A stretch of DNA of 64,000 bases from contig CADCXD010000004.1 of the NCBI GenBank assembly GCA_902806575.1, positions 992,001 through 1,056,000 of the forward strand, read 5' to 3'. Position 1 is the first letter of the stretch; each line of letters opens with the position of its first letter. The stretch is from Jackrogersella multiformis (Eukaryota; Ascomycota; Sordariomycetes; Xylariales; Hypoxylaceae). Positions 1 to 11,489 of this stretch are shown here, piece after piece. The notes under the pieces were generated by a model. The model saw only the letters and a program-made list of their open reading frames with translations. It was not told the origin of the DNA and did no database searches. Position numbers and translations under genes: made by a program.

Positions 1-940
1 TCTGTTCCGATACCGATATCATACTACCATACAACACATTCGACTATCACATCCGTACTAGGCGGCACGAACGATCAGCAACAGGGTTCAAGAAATTTTC
101 GGTAGTATTAGGTAGCATGACAACTAGCCTCTATAGGGAGCTGTGAGAAGAATAATAAGGTGTTTCGGACTTTGACCACGTTTGATAAACTTGCACGGGT
201 CGGCGCTAGTTAAGATGGATGGCGGTTCTGCTGTTTCGCGCATCTAACTTCGCAAGCATGAAAGAGCAAGAGGGTTGTTTTCAGCATTGGCGGGGAGTAC
301 AGCTAGGGCTTCATACTGTCGGTGTAATGTGAGTCAGACTTGACCAAGTTGATAGCCATGGCGGTTTGAGTCATGGCTCGTGTAGTCAATCCTATACAGA
401 GTGTCAAGAAGGGGCTGAGAGTTTTGAGGACTGGTTACCGTATATAGGTGGACTGAAATAAAGATGCTTTAACCCGTCCCGTGCCCTCTTTTTTTCTATT
501 TCACCCTGAGCTCTGTTAAACCGCTTGTGTTAGGTGCTTATCTAGGTAGTATAACTTTAATATGATGTTTTGGCTTATTATTTAAAATGGATTTTGAATG
601 AGCCGGGCAGCAGCGCGCTTTGAGTATCGTGGAAGGTCGAGAACGGATGTGTTCCTCCGCATTCTGCCTAATTCGTCCAGCTGGCTCTGTGTTATTCGTC
701 CCTCCTCATCTACATATATGTAGCGTTCCATTAATCTGAAATAGAGATGGGCCGTATAAATGAACAGGTGGCTCTCCTAGGCTTATTATCTACCGGGCTT
801 GCTGTCTACCTACTTAGCTGCCCTGGCGATCGTTCACCTTTGCGTTTTCGTCTTGTGTTCTTGTGTAACCGGGTCATCGCCATACTTGTGCCCCTGGAAG
901 TTTCTGTTTGTAGAAGCTTCTCGTAGGCAGAAAGAACAGG
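1..940. other. gene-free left flank and promoter of the secreted-protein gene
   Basis: No convincing coding exon is seen. A TATA-like stretch (GTATAAAT) lies near 754-761, about 185 bp before the secreted-protein start, and could belong to its promoter. An open frame from 799 runs into the downstream gene in another frame, has no family resemblance and is treated as a shadow. Confidence 0.4.
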
Positions 941-1636
941 ATGCTGTCATCACTTGCTACCTGCTTCGTTTTGATCGCCGCGGCGACGGCGATCCCCACG
1001 GCGCTGGCAAAGCCGGAGCAGATCCGCGGCGTGTCGTCGCCTATCTTCCACTTTTATCTGCAGGCTTATCCGCAGGATCGTACGTCTTGCTTTTTTATCT
1101 TGTCGTTATTTTTATTGTATTGTGTTCTACTACTCTCATGCTTATTTCGCTTAAGTTTCCCCCTTCTCCTCTCTCTCCTCTCCTCTTTCTCCCATCCTCT
1201 CCTTTTCCTCCTTGCCCCCGAACTCGATCTCCGGAGTTAAGGGGTAGGCCAAGCTAACGTCTCGGCGCGTTGAACAGCCTCCATCCCGGTGATGGGCCCG
1301 GAGGCCAGCAGCGAGTACTTCGCCATCGGGTCGACGATCCAGAGCGCCAACTCGTCGCGGTACCTGAACATCGCGGCGGGCGACGCGACGTCCTACAAGA
1401 CGCTGACGCTCGCGGCGGCGGGGGCCGGGGCGACGGACGCGTGGGCGCTCGAGGGCGACACCATCATCACGGCTACGGGCAGCAGCTTCGGCCGCCAGCT
1501 CAATTTCTTGGTCTGCCAGCTGAGCGGTGGTAGCGGTGGTGGTTATTGGCAGGTCTACCTGCAGACGGGCAGCGACACCCCCGCCGGCAGGACGTGCAGC
1601 AATTACCAGAGCTTGCATTTGCCTTGTCTGTGCTGA
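941..1636 (+). CDS. small secreted protein, candidate effector-type (165 aa)
   Basis: Two exons, 941-1079 and 1278-1636, join in phase 1 across a 198-nt intron with a GTACGT donor and an AACAG acceptor. The intron is pyrimidine-rich and longer than usual for this window. The predicted protein has 165 residues. Residues 1-23 form a hydrophobic signal peptide ending in an Ala-Leu-Ala type cleavage site, so secretion is likely. The mature part is about 140 residues, has one N-glycosylation sequon (NSS) and ends Cys-Leu-Cys; further cysteines occur in VCQL and TCSN. No catalytic motif is visible. Exon 2 is strikingly GC-rich compared with its surroundings. It resembles the short, cysteine-containing secreted proteins common in plant-associated Sordariomycetes, but I cannot name a family. 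Reading across the join (YPQD-P-SIPVMGPEASSE) is smooth, which supports the splice. The function is unknown. Confidence 0.7.
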
Positions 1637-1640
1637 GGCT

Positions 1641-1659
1641 GGGGCGGGGGCGGGGCGGG
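1641..1659 (+). other. G-quadruplex-capable tract
   Basis: Four runs of G (4, 5, 4 and 3) are separated by single C residues, starting five bases after the TGA stop of the secreted-protein gene. This fits the canonical G3+N1-7 quadruplex pattern with minimal loops. In the transcript it would sit at the very start of the 3' UTR. Confidence 0.75.
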
Positions 1660-4600
1660 ACAGCGCAGGAATTTGAGGTTGTTACTTATTGAATTTGAAT
1701 GACATTATTTGTTATTTGCAAATACATACATTATTAGGCCGTTTGAATGACAATGGTCCATCCGTATTTGCCCAACACCCCTTTTAATCTTGTGTGGGAT
1801 TGATCTCACAGCCATTGATACGTCCTTTCCAGGGGCGTTTCTCTAAATACCAGTTTGATCATTACTTGATATTCGTGTGTGTATTCGTAATCTCTTGACG
1901 GCATCAAGCCGATGTACAAATTTTGGTACACAGGGGTTGAGAACCGCCGCCAGAAATTCAACTTGGACCTATGTAGCTTTCTCATAGGTCAACCTAGAAC
2001 GCCGGTTCATGCTTCCGTCGCAGGAAGTAGTTTCATCTTCCATTGGTAAATTTTCCGTCTCACTGTGCAGAGCAGTGCAGATATATTTTTATGGCTGCAG
2101 TCAGGATGCGCCGCAGTCCAGCAGTACGTAGTAACTCCTTTAGACTACGGCCAGTGGGTGGTGACCTTCCCCATCCTATCACATATCCTCCTGTTTTAGT
2201 GATATCACCGCTTCTTCTTTTCCGCGTACGTAAGCTTGTCCTTAAACCGCGCAAGGTGGTAGTTGATCTCGTTGCCTCTCGGTTTCTGAGGCTGAGGCCC
2301 GTCCATGCAATTTCGCAAGGCCTGCTCAAGTTGCACACATCCTGCCGGGTTGTATCCTGAGGAAGCCCAGCATGCTATCCGATTATGATATTAGCTCAAT
2401 TATAGGATAATACGTCAAAATTATACCCGCCATGGAGGGTATAGGACGTAGGGGGGTTGTTTGCGCCTACCTAGGACGGAGGACATGATAGACACACATG
2501 GACGCTCCCGCTGGCCATTCGGGTTGCGAACTCGGAGGGTCTTCAACGGAGGAAGACGAATTGGCTTCTGGGATGCCGACATGGTGAAGGATCGAATGCG
2601 GCTATCAGGTTGTAGATTGAACCCGTCAGTCGAAGATTACGTGGGTCGGCATAGCGTAGTAAAGCTTTTCCTTTTCCTAAAGACGAAAATAGAAAATTGG
2701 AAGTTGGATCTAGTGTAGCATGAAAAAGGACAGATCACGTGGCATGGTCAATGCTCTGTTGCTGACGGGTCACGGCGGGATACCTTTGTATATAAGTCTA
2801 ACTTAATAAGGAAATAACCCATCTAAAGCGCTTGATGTAAATGTCAGTGCTACCTTAGGTACTTAGGTACCTAGTGTAGGTATTTAGAAGTACCATGGTA
2901 CTATGTAAGGCTTATTTTTATTTAATTTTTCCACCCTAGCAGCCGATGCCCAGTCTTAAACCACCCAACAATCAGATTGAAAAGAATCAGATAATCTGAT
3001 AATCTTACCTGCCTAGGTACATGGTATAGTCCACCACCCCCGTCCACACCACTGGAGATAGACGAGATGAGACGGTAAGGATGGATGAGAACCTTAGCCT
3101 GCATGTGCATAGCATACCCGCCCTGGGTCCTGTTATTTCGCATTCTACCATTGGTATACGACGTCGGACACGTAATCCTCGTATGTAGCCTTTCTCCATG
3201 GCACGAATCACAAACCGGACTGTGACCTTGGTGACCTTGTCGAGGGCTTGCTACACGAAGTCGATTGCCCCGAATTCTGGCCGCGATATCGGCATCTTTC
3301 CTGCTATGGAGCTGGCCGCGGCCGGTGGTTCGCCGTTGGTTTCACAGAGACAGCCACTATTTCACCACGTTCGGGTCTTTTGGGTATTTATTCTCCAAGA
3401 CACTTGAGGCAGATCGGCCCAGATGCCAAGTTCAGCTGAAGCGACTTATTTTCAGTCAGATGATGATCTAGTAAATCCTTTACCTTTGTTGCGAGTTTAT
3501 ACTATACTTACTGTACAATAATGTATAGTAGATGGTAGATGTCTATAATCTACAGTCAGTCTATGCGCTATACATATACATACCTATGTAGGATAACTAT
3601 TCGTGATCTCCGAGTAGGATCTTGTTGTCACCTCTATTCTAGAGTATTTGATATCATATGCTAATTCGCTCCTCGGCTGGTCTCACGGTTTAACCAGCCG
3701 CACGTCTTACGCCTCAAATGCAAGATCCCGTACGTCTAGGCGATCCCCTTTCGGCCGTGTAAAATACCATAAGTCTCGCACAGCTGAAGAAAAGATCTTT
3801 CGCATAAAAAAGGCCCCCCAAAACCCCCCCAAAACTACATTGGCGTCTCCACCTGCCACGGTCTCGATTTAATGTTGTCCCGGACTATTGGGATGCTCCA
3901 ACGAGATCAAAAATATGATCCCGTTGTTAGCTTGCTTAGTCGCTTCTGGTCACGCTTCGATCCTCGGCTGATGGCTACTGATTGATAAGATAAATTTTCA
4001 TCTCGACCCGTTTTTCTGGATATCTGATCGGCTAGGGTACCTAATCTAGCCTAGCCAAGCTAACTCTGGGATCCAGCGGTCCACTAGTGTACCTAGAATG
4101 CCCGAACAACCTTCCCCGTTTAGTAGTGAGTGGTGCTGAGTTTCTGCACTACGAGCCCCAACTCACGCAACCACACCCCTTCCAATTCAGGATTCCTTGA
4201 CCTCAGCTCAGGTACAAACATGGGTTAATTCACTAGATGATTTTACGTAAATGTCTCTCTTTCCATAAAGAAGCAATATAGAGTGGAACGAGAAGGGTTT
4301 CTTTTAGACATAGCTTTTCATTAGCTCCTAGTGTAAGAATCGTCGCGGGAGAGTATACCTTTCTAAGTATGGGTTGTTACTTGATCAATGCTAGTTTTTT
4401 GGGGTTTTTTTCCTAATTTTTCTTTTCCTTAACAACGTCCCCCATGATGTATACATGCATGCACCTACTACCTTGTACCTAGGTATGTATGTAGGTAATT
4501 GCATGTAAATATTTTGACCGTCGGTCTAGCTTTCCCTGGTCAAGGGAAACCATCCCCTCCACTTCGGTGGCTAGGACCCCCACTATTTTAGCTACACTTG

Positions 4601-4946
4601 CGACTAGAAAGACCCAAAGATCAAGGTTGGATTGCGCCTACCCGGGTACCTCTCTTTAATATAAGTGTAGGCGTCTTCTCACCTATGGCTACCTAGCTTC
4701 GGCTTTCTTCATTCCTCTATCCAGCCAACATCTAAACACCTCTCGGCCGAGAAGCTTCATTTATATATTCTTATACACATACGTATAAGAGTATATAGAG
4801 AACCAGCGCATCCCGGTGTATCTTGCCATTATTCAAAATAGCAAGCTATCTCCCGCGCCTTAAGTTGTTGCTGCGTCCATATCAGCTTGAAGCCCTAAAC
4901 TTGATAGATTAAAATATATTAAGCTTCGGCTTCAGCTTCAGCAACA
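1660..4946. other. intergenic region, no supported gene
   Basis: Only short overlapping frames on both strands are seen (near 2043-2360, 2461-2718 and 3198-3471), none with a recognisable motif or splice structure. An 8-bp inverted repeat (CGGCTGGT / ACCAGCCG, 3674-3681 and 3693-3700, 11-nt loop) lies in the middle. One TACCTAGGTA palindrome sits at 4476-4485. The last kilobase should hold the promoter of the siderophore transporter. Confidence 0.5.
3983..3993 (+). promoter_or_regulatory. overlapping HGATAR GATA-factor sites upstream of the siderophore transporter
   Basis: TGATAA (3983-3988) and AGATAA (3988-3993) overlap by one base, about 0.95 kb upstream of the transporter ATG. A third site, TGATAG, is at 4902-4907, about 40 bp before the ATG. 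Fungal siderophore transporters are commonly repressed under iron sufficiency by the GATA factor SreA/Sre1/Urbs1, which binds HGATAR motifs. The motifs are seen; control by SreA is inference, since six-base sites also occur by chance. Confidence 0.4.
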
Positions 4947-6889
4947 ATGATGAGAGGTCCGCTTAGCCGGTTCGGCCGGCCTACCGGGGTGCCTATCGAA
5001 GAAAAGACCCGTCCGGAGAACGACAAGGAGGTTGGGGTTGTTGACGATCAACCTCATACTAGTGATGCCGACACCGATCCCGATACTATTGACTCCAACG
5101 CTCAGGCCGGTGTTCAGAAGATAGAGGCTACCACCAAAGTTTGGTCGAGATCCAATCTAATACTAGCCTATGTATTGTAAGTTACCACGACTGTAATTCT
5201 AATTACTACTAATTGATGATTTGCTCTGCTCTACTCTCATCTTTCTCCCCTATCCGTAGACTAACAAATATGTAATACAGCATCTGGATCATCTACTTCG
5301 TCGACTCCATGCAACAGGGCATGGGATCTCTCTTAAACCCATACGTTACTAGCGCGTTTGCCTTGCACTCGTTGACTGCCACCACAAACGTTATGTCCGG
5401 CATCATCGGCGGTGTTTCGAAGCTCACTCTAGCCAAAATTCTTGACATTTGGGGTCGTCCCCAGGGTTTCTTAGTCGTCGTCATTCTAATGACTCTTGGC
5501 CTTGTCATGATGGCGGCATGCAACAACGTCGAGACTTATGCGGCTGCTCAAGTCTTCTACTGGGTTGGGTGAATACTAACTTCCCTTGTAATTGTCACTT
5601 CGCTGAGCCATTTATTAACTTGCAATAGATACAATGGAATCAGCTACTCCTTATCCGTTTTTATTGCCGACACTTCCCACCTGAAAAACCGAGCCTTGAT
5701 GCTGGCCTTCGTCTCGTCGCCTTACATCATTACCGTCTGGATCACCAGCCCCATTGCCCAGAGTGTCCTCTATGGAATTGGCTGGCGATGGGGATTCGGT
5801 ATTTTCTCTATCATCACTCCGATCATGTGCTTGCCTTTATTCTTCCTTTTCACCTGGAACTACTCGAAGGCAAAGAAAGCTGGGTTGATCGTATCTACCC
5901 CCAGTGGCCGATCAACGTGGGAGAGTGTTAAGTACTACTTCTGGCAGTTCGACGTAATCTGCCTTATCCTTGTCTCTGGTGGCTTTGCACTCTTCTTGCT
6001 TCCTTTCAACATCTATTCATACCAATACTACGGATGGAAAGACCCCTTAACCATCTGCTTGATCGTTTTTGGTGCTCTACTTTTGATAGGAGCCGGTGTC
6101 TATGAGAAATATTTTGCGCCCGTCAAGTTCATGCCTTGGGAGCTTCTCAAGGACCGAACCGTCCTCGGTGCCTGCATCCTCGCCGCCATTCTCTTCGTCG
6201 AATATTATATCTGGACTGCCTACTTCACGTCTTTCCTCCAGGTTGTTCTTAACCTGAACGTGATTCAGACCGGTTATATCGGCAACATCTACAGTCTGGG
6301 ATCATGCTTCTTTTCCTTCGTCGTGGGTATTTTGATCCGCTACACTGGTCGATTCAAGTGGATCGCTCTCTACTTCGGCGTGCCGGTCACCATCCTGAGC
6401 ATTGGTCTTCTTATCCATTTCCGACAACCGGATACTCACATCGGCTGGATTATCATGTGCGAGATCCTCTACGCCTTCGCTGGTGGTGCTTGCGTTATTT
6501 GCGAGCAAATGGCTGTCATGGCCGCAGCAGCCCACCAACACGTCGCCGTCGTCCTCGCTGTGGAGGGTATGTTTAGTAGCGTGGGTGGTGCTATCGGAAG
6601 CACCGTCTCGGCCGCCATCTGGACCGGCTTGTTCCCGGTGGCACTAGCCAAGTACCTGCCCGCAGAGTCCCTGCCCAGCCTTACCCTTATCTACGGCGAT
6701 CTCTCAACTCAACTCTCGTACCCCATAGGTTCCCCGACCCGAGATGCTATCATTCTGGCCTACGGCGATGCCCTGAAGTGGATGTTCGTCGCAGCTACGG
6801 CCATCACCGTAGGGGGTCTCGTGTGTGTCGCCATGTGGAGGGACATTAAGGTCAAGGACTTCAAGCAGGTCAAGGGGCGTGTGATCTAA
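4947..6889 (+). CDS. siderophore-iron transporter, MFS (SIT/MirB-like)
   Basis: Three exons (4947-5176, 5281-5568, 5629-6889) join in phase 2 twice, giving 592 residues, the usual size of fungal SIT transporters. Donors are GTAAGT and GTGAAT; a CTAAC branch site precedes the first acceptor. The first ~77 residues are hydrophilic and cytosolic. The rest is a string of membrane helices of the 14-TM DHA/SIT type. Family marks include FIWIIYFVDSMQQG in helix 1, the loop KLTLAKILDIWGRPQGF (MFS motif-A position), the segment around TAYFTSFLQVVLNLNV, and YIGNIYSLGSCFFSFVVG. Such proteins sit in the plasma membrane and import ferric hydroxamate siderophores by proton symport. The substrate cannot be told from sequence. 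No siderophore biosynthesis gene is adjacent. Upstream GATA sites hint at iron regulation. The frame is intact, with no sign of decay. Confidence 0.9.
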
Positions 6890-8329
6890 ACCTAGTTACC
6901 TAGGTATATATAGAACTCGAAGCACCTGCTTCATCGATAACTACGCAAAAGGGGTCTGGGGCGCGGTTTTGGATATTGGGGTAGGGGATCTGATGATGCG
7001 ATTGCGGTGCATCGGTAACATGGTAGATGAGTCTGACGTGTAAGATGATGATAGCACGGCGGCATAGGTTTTACCATACCTACCGGTTTGCTGGTTCGCT
7101 AGATCGTGCTTATTGGAATCTAATAATGTTAAATGGAAACTTTTACAAATATTTGGATGCTATATCACCGTGACTAATGCTGTCGAACACTGAGAGTATT
7201 CAAATGGTGTTAATAGATTTATCATTGGTATTCCACTTCATATTGCTTGTAATCTAATACCTTTAAGCATTAATCCATTCACTTAAATTCATTATTTATT
7301 ATCATTTTATTATCACTTTAATGCCGTCGTATCACTTTAGATTGTTGTTTCAATCATTACAAGACTAAGTAGTAGCGACCGATGTAACTTGCGGTGCTAG
7401 CAGTGCTCCGGGTAGCTTTAAGGGGGGGTTATAGGTAGTTACTAAAGATTGATCTACTTCTCGGTCTTCCTCTCACTGAAACATGAGGTCCATAGTATTA
7501 AATAGTAAATGCCTGGGAATATATACCTACATACCTACCTAAGGTAGGGCGATTGTTTGACATTCATTTACGATGATGGTATGACCATACGTAAGGCCAT
7601 TGTTTGCTAGAAATATTTGTTCCCGTGAAATATTTATATTAATTAGTTTTTTGTAACGTTACATGCTGCTTAAGAATGTCGAGTTTAATAGATGGGTAAC
7701 AGAATGCACGAGTGGCGATATATAGTTTAAAATCTGTTAATAAGTTAAAATGGGAACTATTCCAACCTAAGGGGGAGCTAGATAAGTTGCTAATTACCTA
7801 GGTACAAACTATATCATTTTCTTTCGCAGTTTATCTAGGTAGGTAGCCTTTTTTTCGTTCATAATAACTTACGATTTCTATCTTCGCTTATATCCTAGCA
7901 TATTATTCCGTAGGTAATTCATAGCTTCAATAGCATATAACAAAGGTTGCAAAGTACCTATGCAAGTTTCATAAATTATAGCATTTGTCAAGTTATTGCT
8001 ACAATGCGATATCGGCCTTAGAAAGGGGCACCTACCTAGGTAGGCAGCTGAGGACCGACGACAGCATGCTAAGTCGGATTACTATAATATTATGACGAAG
8101 CTCCTATTAACGGCATTGATTTCTTATGAATCTTAAATTATCTTAAATTATGTTAAGTGTGTGGTGTTACTCCGAAGAAATTGTTATGGAAGCTTCTTCA
8201 GACTTTCAGAATCATAGGGGGGGTTTATCCCTTAATTTACAGACAGCAGCACCCAATTTTTGTCACGAGGGAAGACAGAATAAGACAATTTACATTTAAG
8301 GAGCTTCTAACCTTACATCTATGTGGAAT
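6890..8329. other. AT-rich intergenic region with three TACCTAGGTA palindromes
   Basis: No gene is seen. Exact copies of TACCTAGGTA lie at 6897-6906 (just after the transporter stop), 7795-7804 and 8033-8042. The part from about 7100 to 8300 is markedly AT-rich, with many TTAA and TTAT words and runs of short A/T tracts. It may be a relic altered by repeat-induced point mutation, but no element is recognisable. Confidence 0.5.
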
Positions 8330-8759
8330 TTAGGTACTCGTGTTGAAATCAATTCCAGTTAATACGAAGTCAAAAGGAACTGGCATGGTCATCTCCGCCC
8401 CTAGCATGCCTACCATTAGGAAGTTATTAATACGAGTGCGCTCGAACACGTAGCCCGGCGTCACGTTGGAAGATGATGAAATGGTCTTTTCGCGACCGCG
8501 TAAACTCGCCCGTGTCGCGCGGCTCGGCTGTCTTACTAAGCAGGGTTTGAGGAGACTGCCCGGGCTTTGTCTTCCGGCCGCGTCGTGTACTTCAATTATA
8601 GCCGGCAGCGAGAGCAACGACGAGAATAATGAAACGGAAGCAGAAGCGAAAGCAGACTACGACAGGATGTTCGATTTCATCGAGAGTGCGTTTCTGAAGC
8701 CTGTTGTGAAGGGGGTGCTCCAGAGGAGATATAATAGGTACCCAATAGCGTCAGATTAA
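8330..8759. other. island open on both strands; possible exon(s) of an unidentified or decayed gene
   Basis: The minus strand stays open from about 8653 to 8330 without a usable ATG at its start. It ends in a protein-like run with VTPGYVFERTRINNF and MPVPFDFVLTGIDF. On the plus strand, a frame from the ATG at 8481 to the stop at 8757-8759 ends in an equally protein-like run with DRMFDFIESAFLKPVVKGV. Both cannot easily be real over the shared 280 bases. No family is recognised for either. Either one strand carries exons of a gene with missed splice sites, or this is a relic. The island is GC-richer than the flanking AT-rich DNA, which supports it being or having been coding. Confidence 0.3.
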
Positions 8760-9330
8760 GTAAGGACAGTGCGTAATCCGTAATAATAATACTGGCTTAT
8801 ACCATATATTTCTATCCTATAAACCAATTATTTAAGTAATTTTTACGTCTTATAGCTGGTAATAGGAGCTGATTCAGTAATTAGGGGATAACTTGCAGCA
8901 CAGTTTAGTGCAGTATTGCTATTACCGTCTGCACTTAGTCCTAAGGGGATGCGACTTCTACGCTAAAAGGGCAATATCTCAGCCCTACCAGGTACTAAGG
9001 TTACTGCTAATCGCTAATCGTAGGACCCTCTACAGGTGGGGGTGGACCCCGACATCAACTAAGTTCAACATTTAACATTGAACATCAACATCAACTCGAC
9101 ATCAATCATCCATCAATTAAATTAATATCTCAAATTCTATTCATTCTTTACAAAATTCCACCCGCCGATACATAGTACGCTTTTTATTATAACTCTGATT
9201 TCATAACTAAAACCTCAGGCACCTGTCGTATCGCTGAAGTCATTAAGATACGCACCATCTTAACAATCATCCAACTCACTTGCGGAAGACATAACAGTCC
9301 CTACAGTCGCTCTCTAAACCTCCACCCAGA
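8760..9330. other. promoter and leader region of the MED18 gene
   Basis: No coding exon is seen. The part from about 9050 to 9120 is built from repeated CATCAA words, a low-complexity leader of the kind common upstream of fungal genes. The stretch up to the ATG at 9331 is C/A-rich. Confidence 0.4.
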
Positions 9331-10159
9331 ATGCGAGAACTTTTCTTAACAGCATCCGTCAAAGATGCTGAATTATCTATGGCATGCGCAATCATGCAGG
9401 GCTTAACTTGGATGACGGCCCGCCAGTCCGTCCATCGCATTCTATTCTTCCATGGTCAACCACAGCCGAAACCTCTCAAGAACACGCGCGCTTTCCAGCA
9501 ATCACGCTTCTTAAATCTTTGGAAGGAGCTGAGTAACCAACTTTCAAGGTCTTCATACGTTCTTCAAGTCGCATATGAGGTCATCCTGGACAGAGATTTC
9601 GGAAAGGGAACCGCGATGGAATTCAACTCTCTGCCTGGAACCCTGAGGTGGACAGACTTACCAGATCCCCTTCGAGACACCCCGGTCACATCAAGAAAGA
9701 AGATAGAGATACCAGAGCAGAGCGCCCTACCAATAGCTATGAATGATAATGGTTTCCAGTAAGATTGCCCTCGCATTGGCCACATCTGCAGTTGAACTGA
9801 TACTAACGGTCCTTGTCAGGTACAAAAATGAGATGATACAAGAGAGCTACTCTTTTGTTAGGGAGAACGTGGAGTTCGTCTTCAGCAGATACTATCACCT
9901 ACCAGAGTCCGTAGGGCGGCCAGTGACTTCTCTTCCCGCCTTCGCAGATCTTCGGCCCGTGGATTCGGCACAAAAATGGGTGCTAAACGTGAAACTGAAT
10001 GTCCTCGAAGACAGCCAACCAGACAAGGTGAAGAAAGCAAACGAGGAGCTTTTGGCAGTGAAGGCAGAACTCGACAAGATATTCGACTTCAAGGTTCTCG
10101 ATCGACGGGTCTTTGACACTAGGATTGCACCTCCGCCGGTAATTCCTGGACGCGGATAG
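9331..10159 (+). CDS. MED18: Mediator complex subunit 18 (Srb5/Med18)
   Basis: Exons 9331-9758 and 9820-10159 join in phase 2 across a 61-nt intron with a GTAAGA donor, a perfect TACTAAC branch site (9801-9807) and a CAG acceptor, giving 255 residues. The sequence matches the fungal Med18 pattern. It starts MRELFLTASV, then has LQGLTWMTARQ-like (here MQGLTWMTARQS), then LPGTLRWTDLPDPLRDTPVTSRKK. After the splice come YKNEMIQESYSF and EFVFSRYYHLP. Med18 is part of the Mediator head module, where it pairs with Med20 and contacts RNA polymerase II during initiation and termination in the nucleus. The length is in the normal range for ascomycetes and all conserved blocks are present. It stands alone, with no co-oriented partner nearby. 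Identification is from remembered family motifs, not a search. Confidence 0.87.
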
Positions 10160-10900
10160 GACAATGCCGTGGGAAGTATGATTCGTATGTATTGTGTTAG
10201 GTCTGGATTTCTCTTGACATAGGGGCATTCGGCTTCCTGAGTGGACAAGCAAAATAATTCAGTGCAATATTCATGAACCTACCTGTCGTAGGCTTCGAGT
10301 GAATTGATTACTTGTCAAAGATAGCCCTCCTTAAATAAGAAATCGTAGTGGTATTGTGGTTTGTATAAACCTTCACCTCCATCTCCATCTCATAGCTTAG
10401 GTACTGTATATTGGAGTTAATACATATTATTTCTCCTGCATCAGTAGAGCTTTAAGCTAATTTTGATATATTGCATGATTTGCGCATGGTGGCTTTCCAT
10501 ACATCTACATCTAGAATCACAAAATGGGTGCTGGTAATCTAAGAATACAGAATACGGACGTCCAGAATAACAAAGGAACGATACTGCCCATATCTAAGCT
10601 CTACTCCTGGATCACAAGAGAACCTTGTAAGTGCGGTGGTTAAAATACACAAATACACCTACCTACCTGTCGGTACCTACCTAACTTATCGCGTCATACG
10701 GTCACCTGGGACGCGTCTGAAAGTATTTAGTGCTATGGGTGGTAAGGAAGGTTCGTTGCCTGACTGGAAACCACGCCGTTCCTTCCTTAGACACCAACTA
10801 CCTAGGTGATATAGCAATCAATAACTGTACAATGGCAGGTGCGACGCGTTCGTCCTAAGGCTTAAAATCCAAGAGCCACAAGGTAACAACACGCTTCTTT

Positions 10901-10940
10901 CCCATCACTCCCCATCACTCCCCATCACTCCCCATCACTC
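10901..10940 (+). repeat. tandem repeat, 10-bp unit x 4
   Basis: The unit CCCATCACTC occurs four times in perfect register. It lies upstream of the 11490 gene in a C/T-rich stretch. The period is close to one helical turn. Confidence 0.9.
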
Positions 10941-11387
10941 CTTTCTTTCGCCTTATCACAAACTCTTTTCGGTTCCTAGCTAACCCCAGGTAGGCATTTC
11001 TTAGGTAGCTACATACTTGCTACAGACCTCAAAGTTAATCTTGGAACATTGAAGCCCCAGCCCGTTATCGAGGAAATGCCTAGCTCTCACGGTGAAGATA
11101 CTCCCGACTCCTCCACCTCCTCCACCTCCACCTCTACCTCATCTGCCCTTACTCGTGAAGAATTTCGGCTACTCTTCAACTTAGCCGTTTGGGTTTTATG
11201 GCACGTTTGCCCCAGTCGATTTCCTGATAACACTCTACGACCAATACGACTGCGATATTAGGACATTCATCCATCTCACGGATCACCTCCAAAGTGATCA
11301 TTTACATCACCCTCATTGACTGGATTGAGCTCATCATCACGGGCTAATCATATTATCGTCGCGTAAACTCGTTCCTTTTTCTGCTTC

Positions 11388-11450
11388 CTATCGTCTTTCC
11401 TATCGTCTTTCCCCCGTCTTTCCCACCGTCTTTCCCACCGTCTTTTCTAT
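11388..11450 (+). repeat. imperfect pyrimidine tandem repeat (CGTCTTTCC-like)
   Basis: Repeated copies of CGTCTTTCC with short variations (CTATCGTCTTT, CCACCGTCTTT) run to about 40 bp before the ATG at 11490. CT-rich tracts at this place are typical of fungal promoters and leaders, so it may mark the transcription start region. Confidence 0.6.
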
Positions 11451-11489
11451 CGTTACATCATTGTCTACCATACCCATACTACAGACGTC

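Larger units (their letters stand above)
10160..11489. other. intergenic region with two tandem repeats and a coding-like patch
   Basis: There is no firm gene. A 10-bp tandem repeat lies at 10901-10940 and a pyrimidine repeat at about 11388-11450. Between about 11170 and 11400 the plus strand has short protein-like runs in two frames, with LITLYDQYDCDIRTFIH and then ITLIDWIELIITG. A frame from the ATG at 11076 ends at 11261 and has a Ser/Thr run. These could be upstream exons or a relic; I could not join them with consistent splice phases. Confidence 0.35.

Noticed and set aside
1151..1618. 155-codon minus-strand frame opposite the secreted-protein gene
   Set aside because: It is an Arg/Ala-rich shadow caused by the GC-rich exon on the other strand.
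3198..3471. Three overlapping plus-strand frames
   Set aside because: All three frames are open together, which points to chance; none has recognisable protein character.
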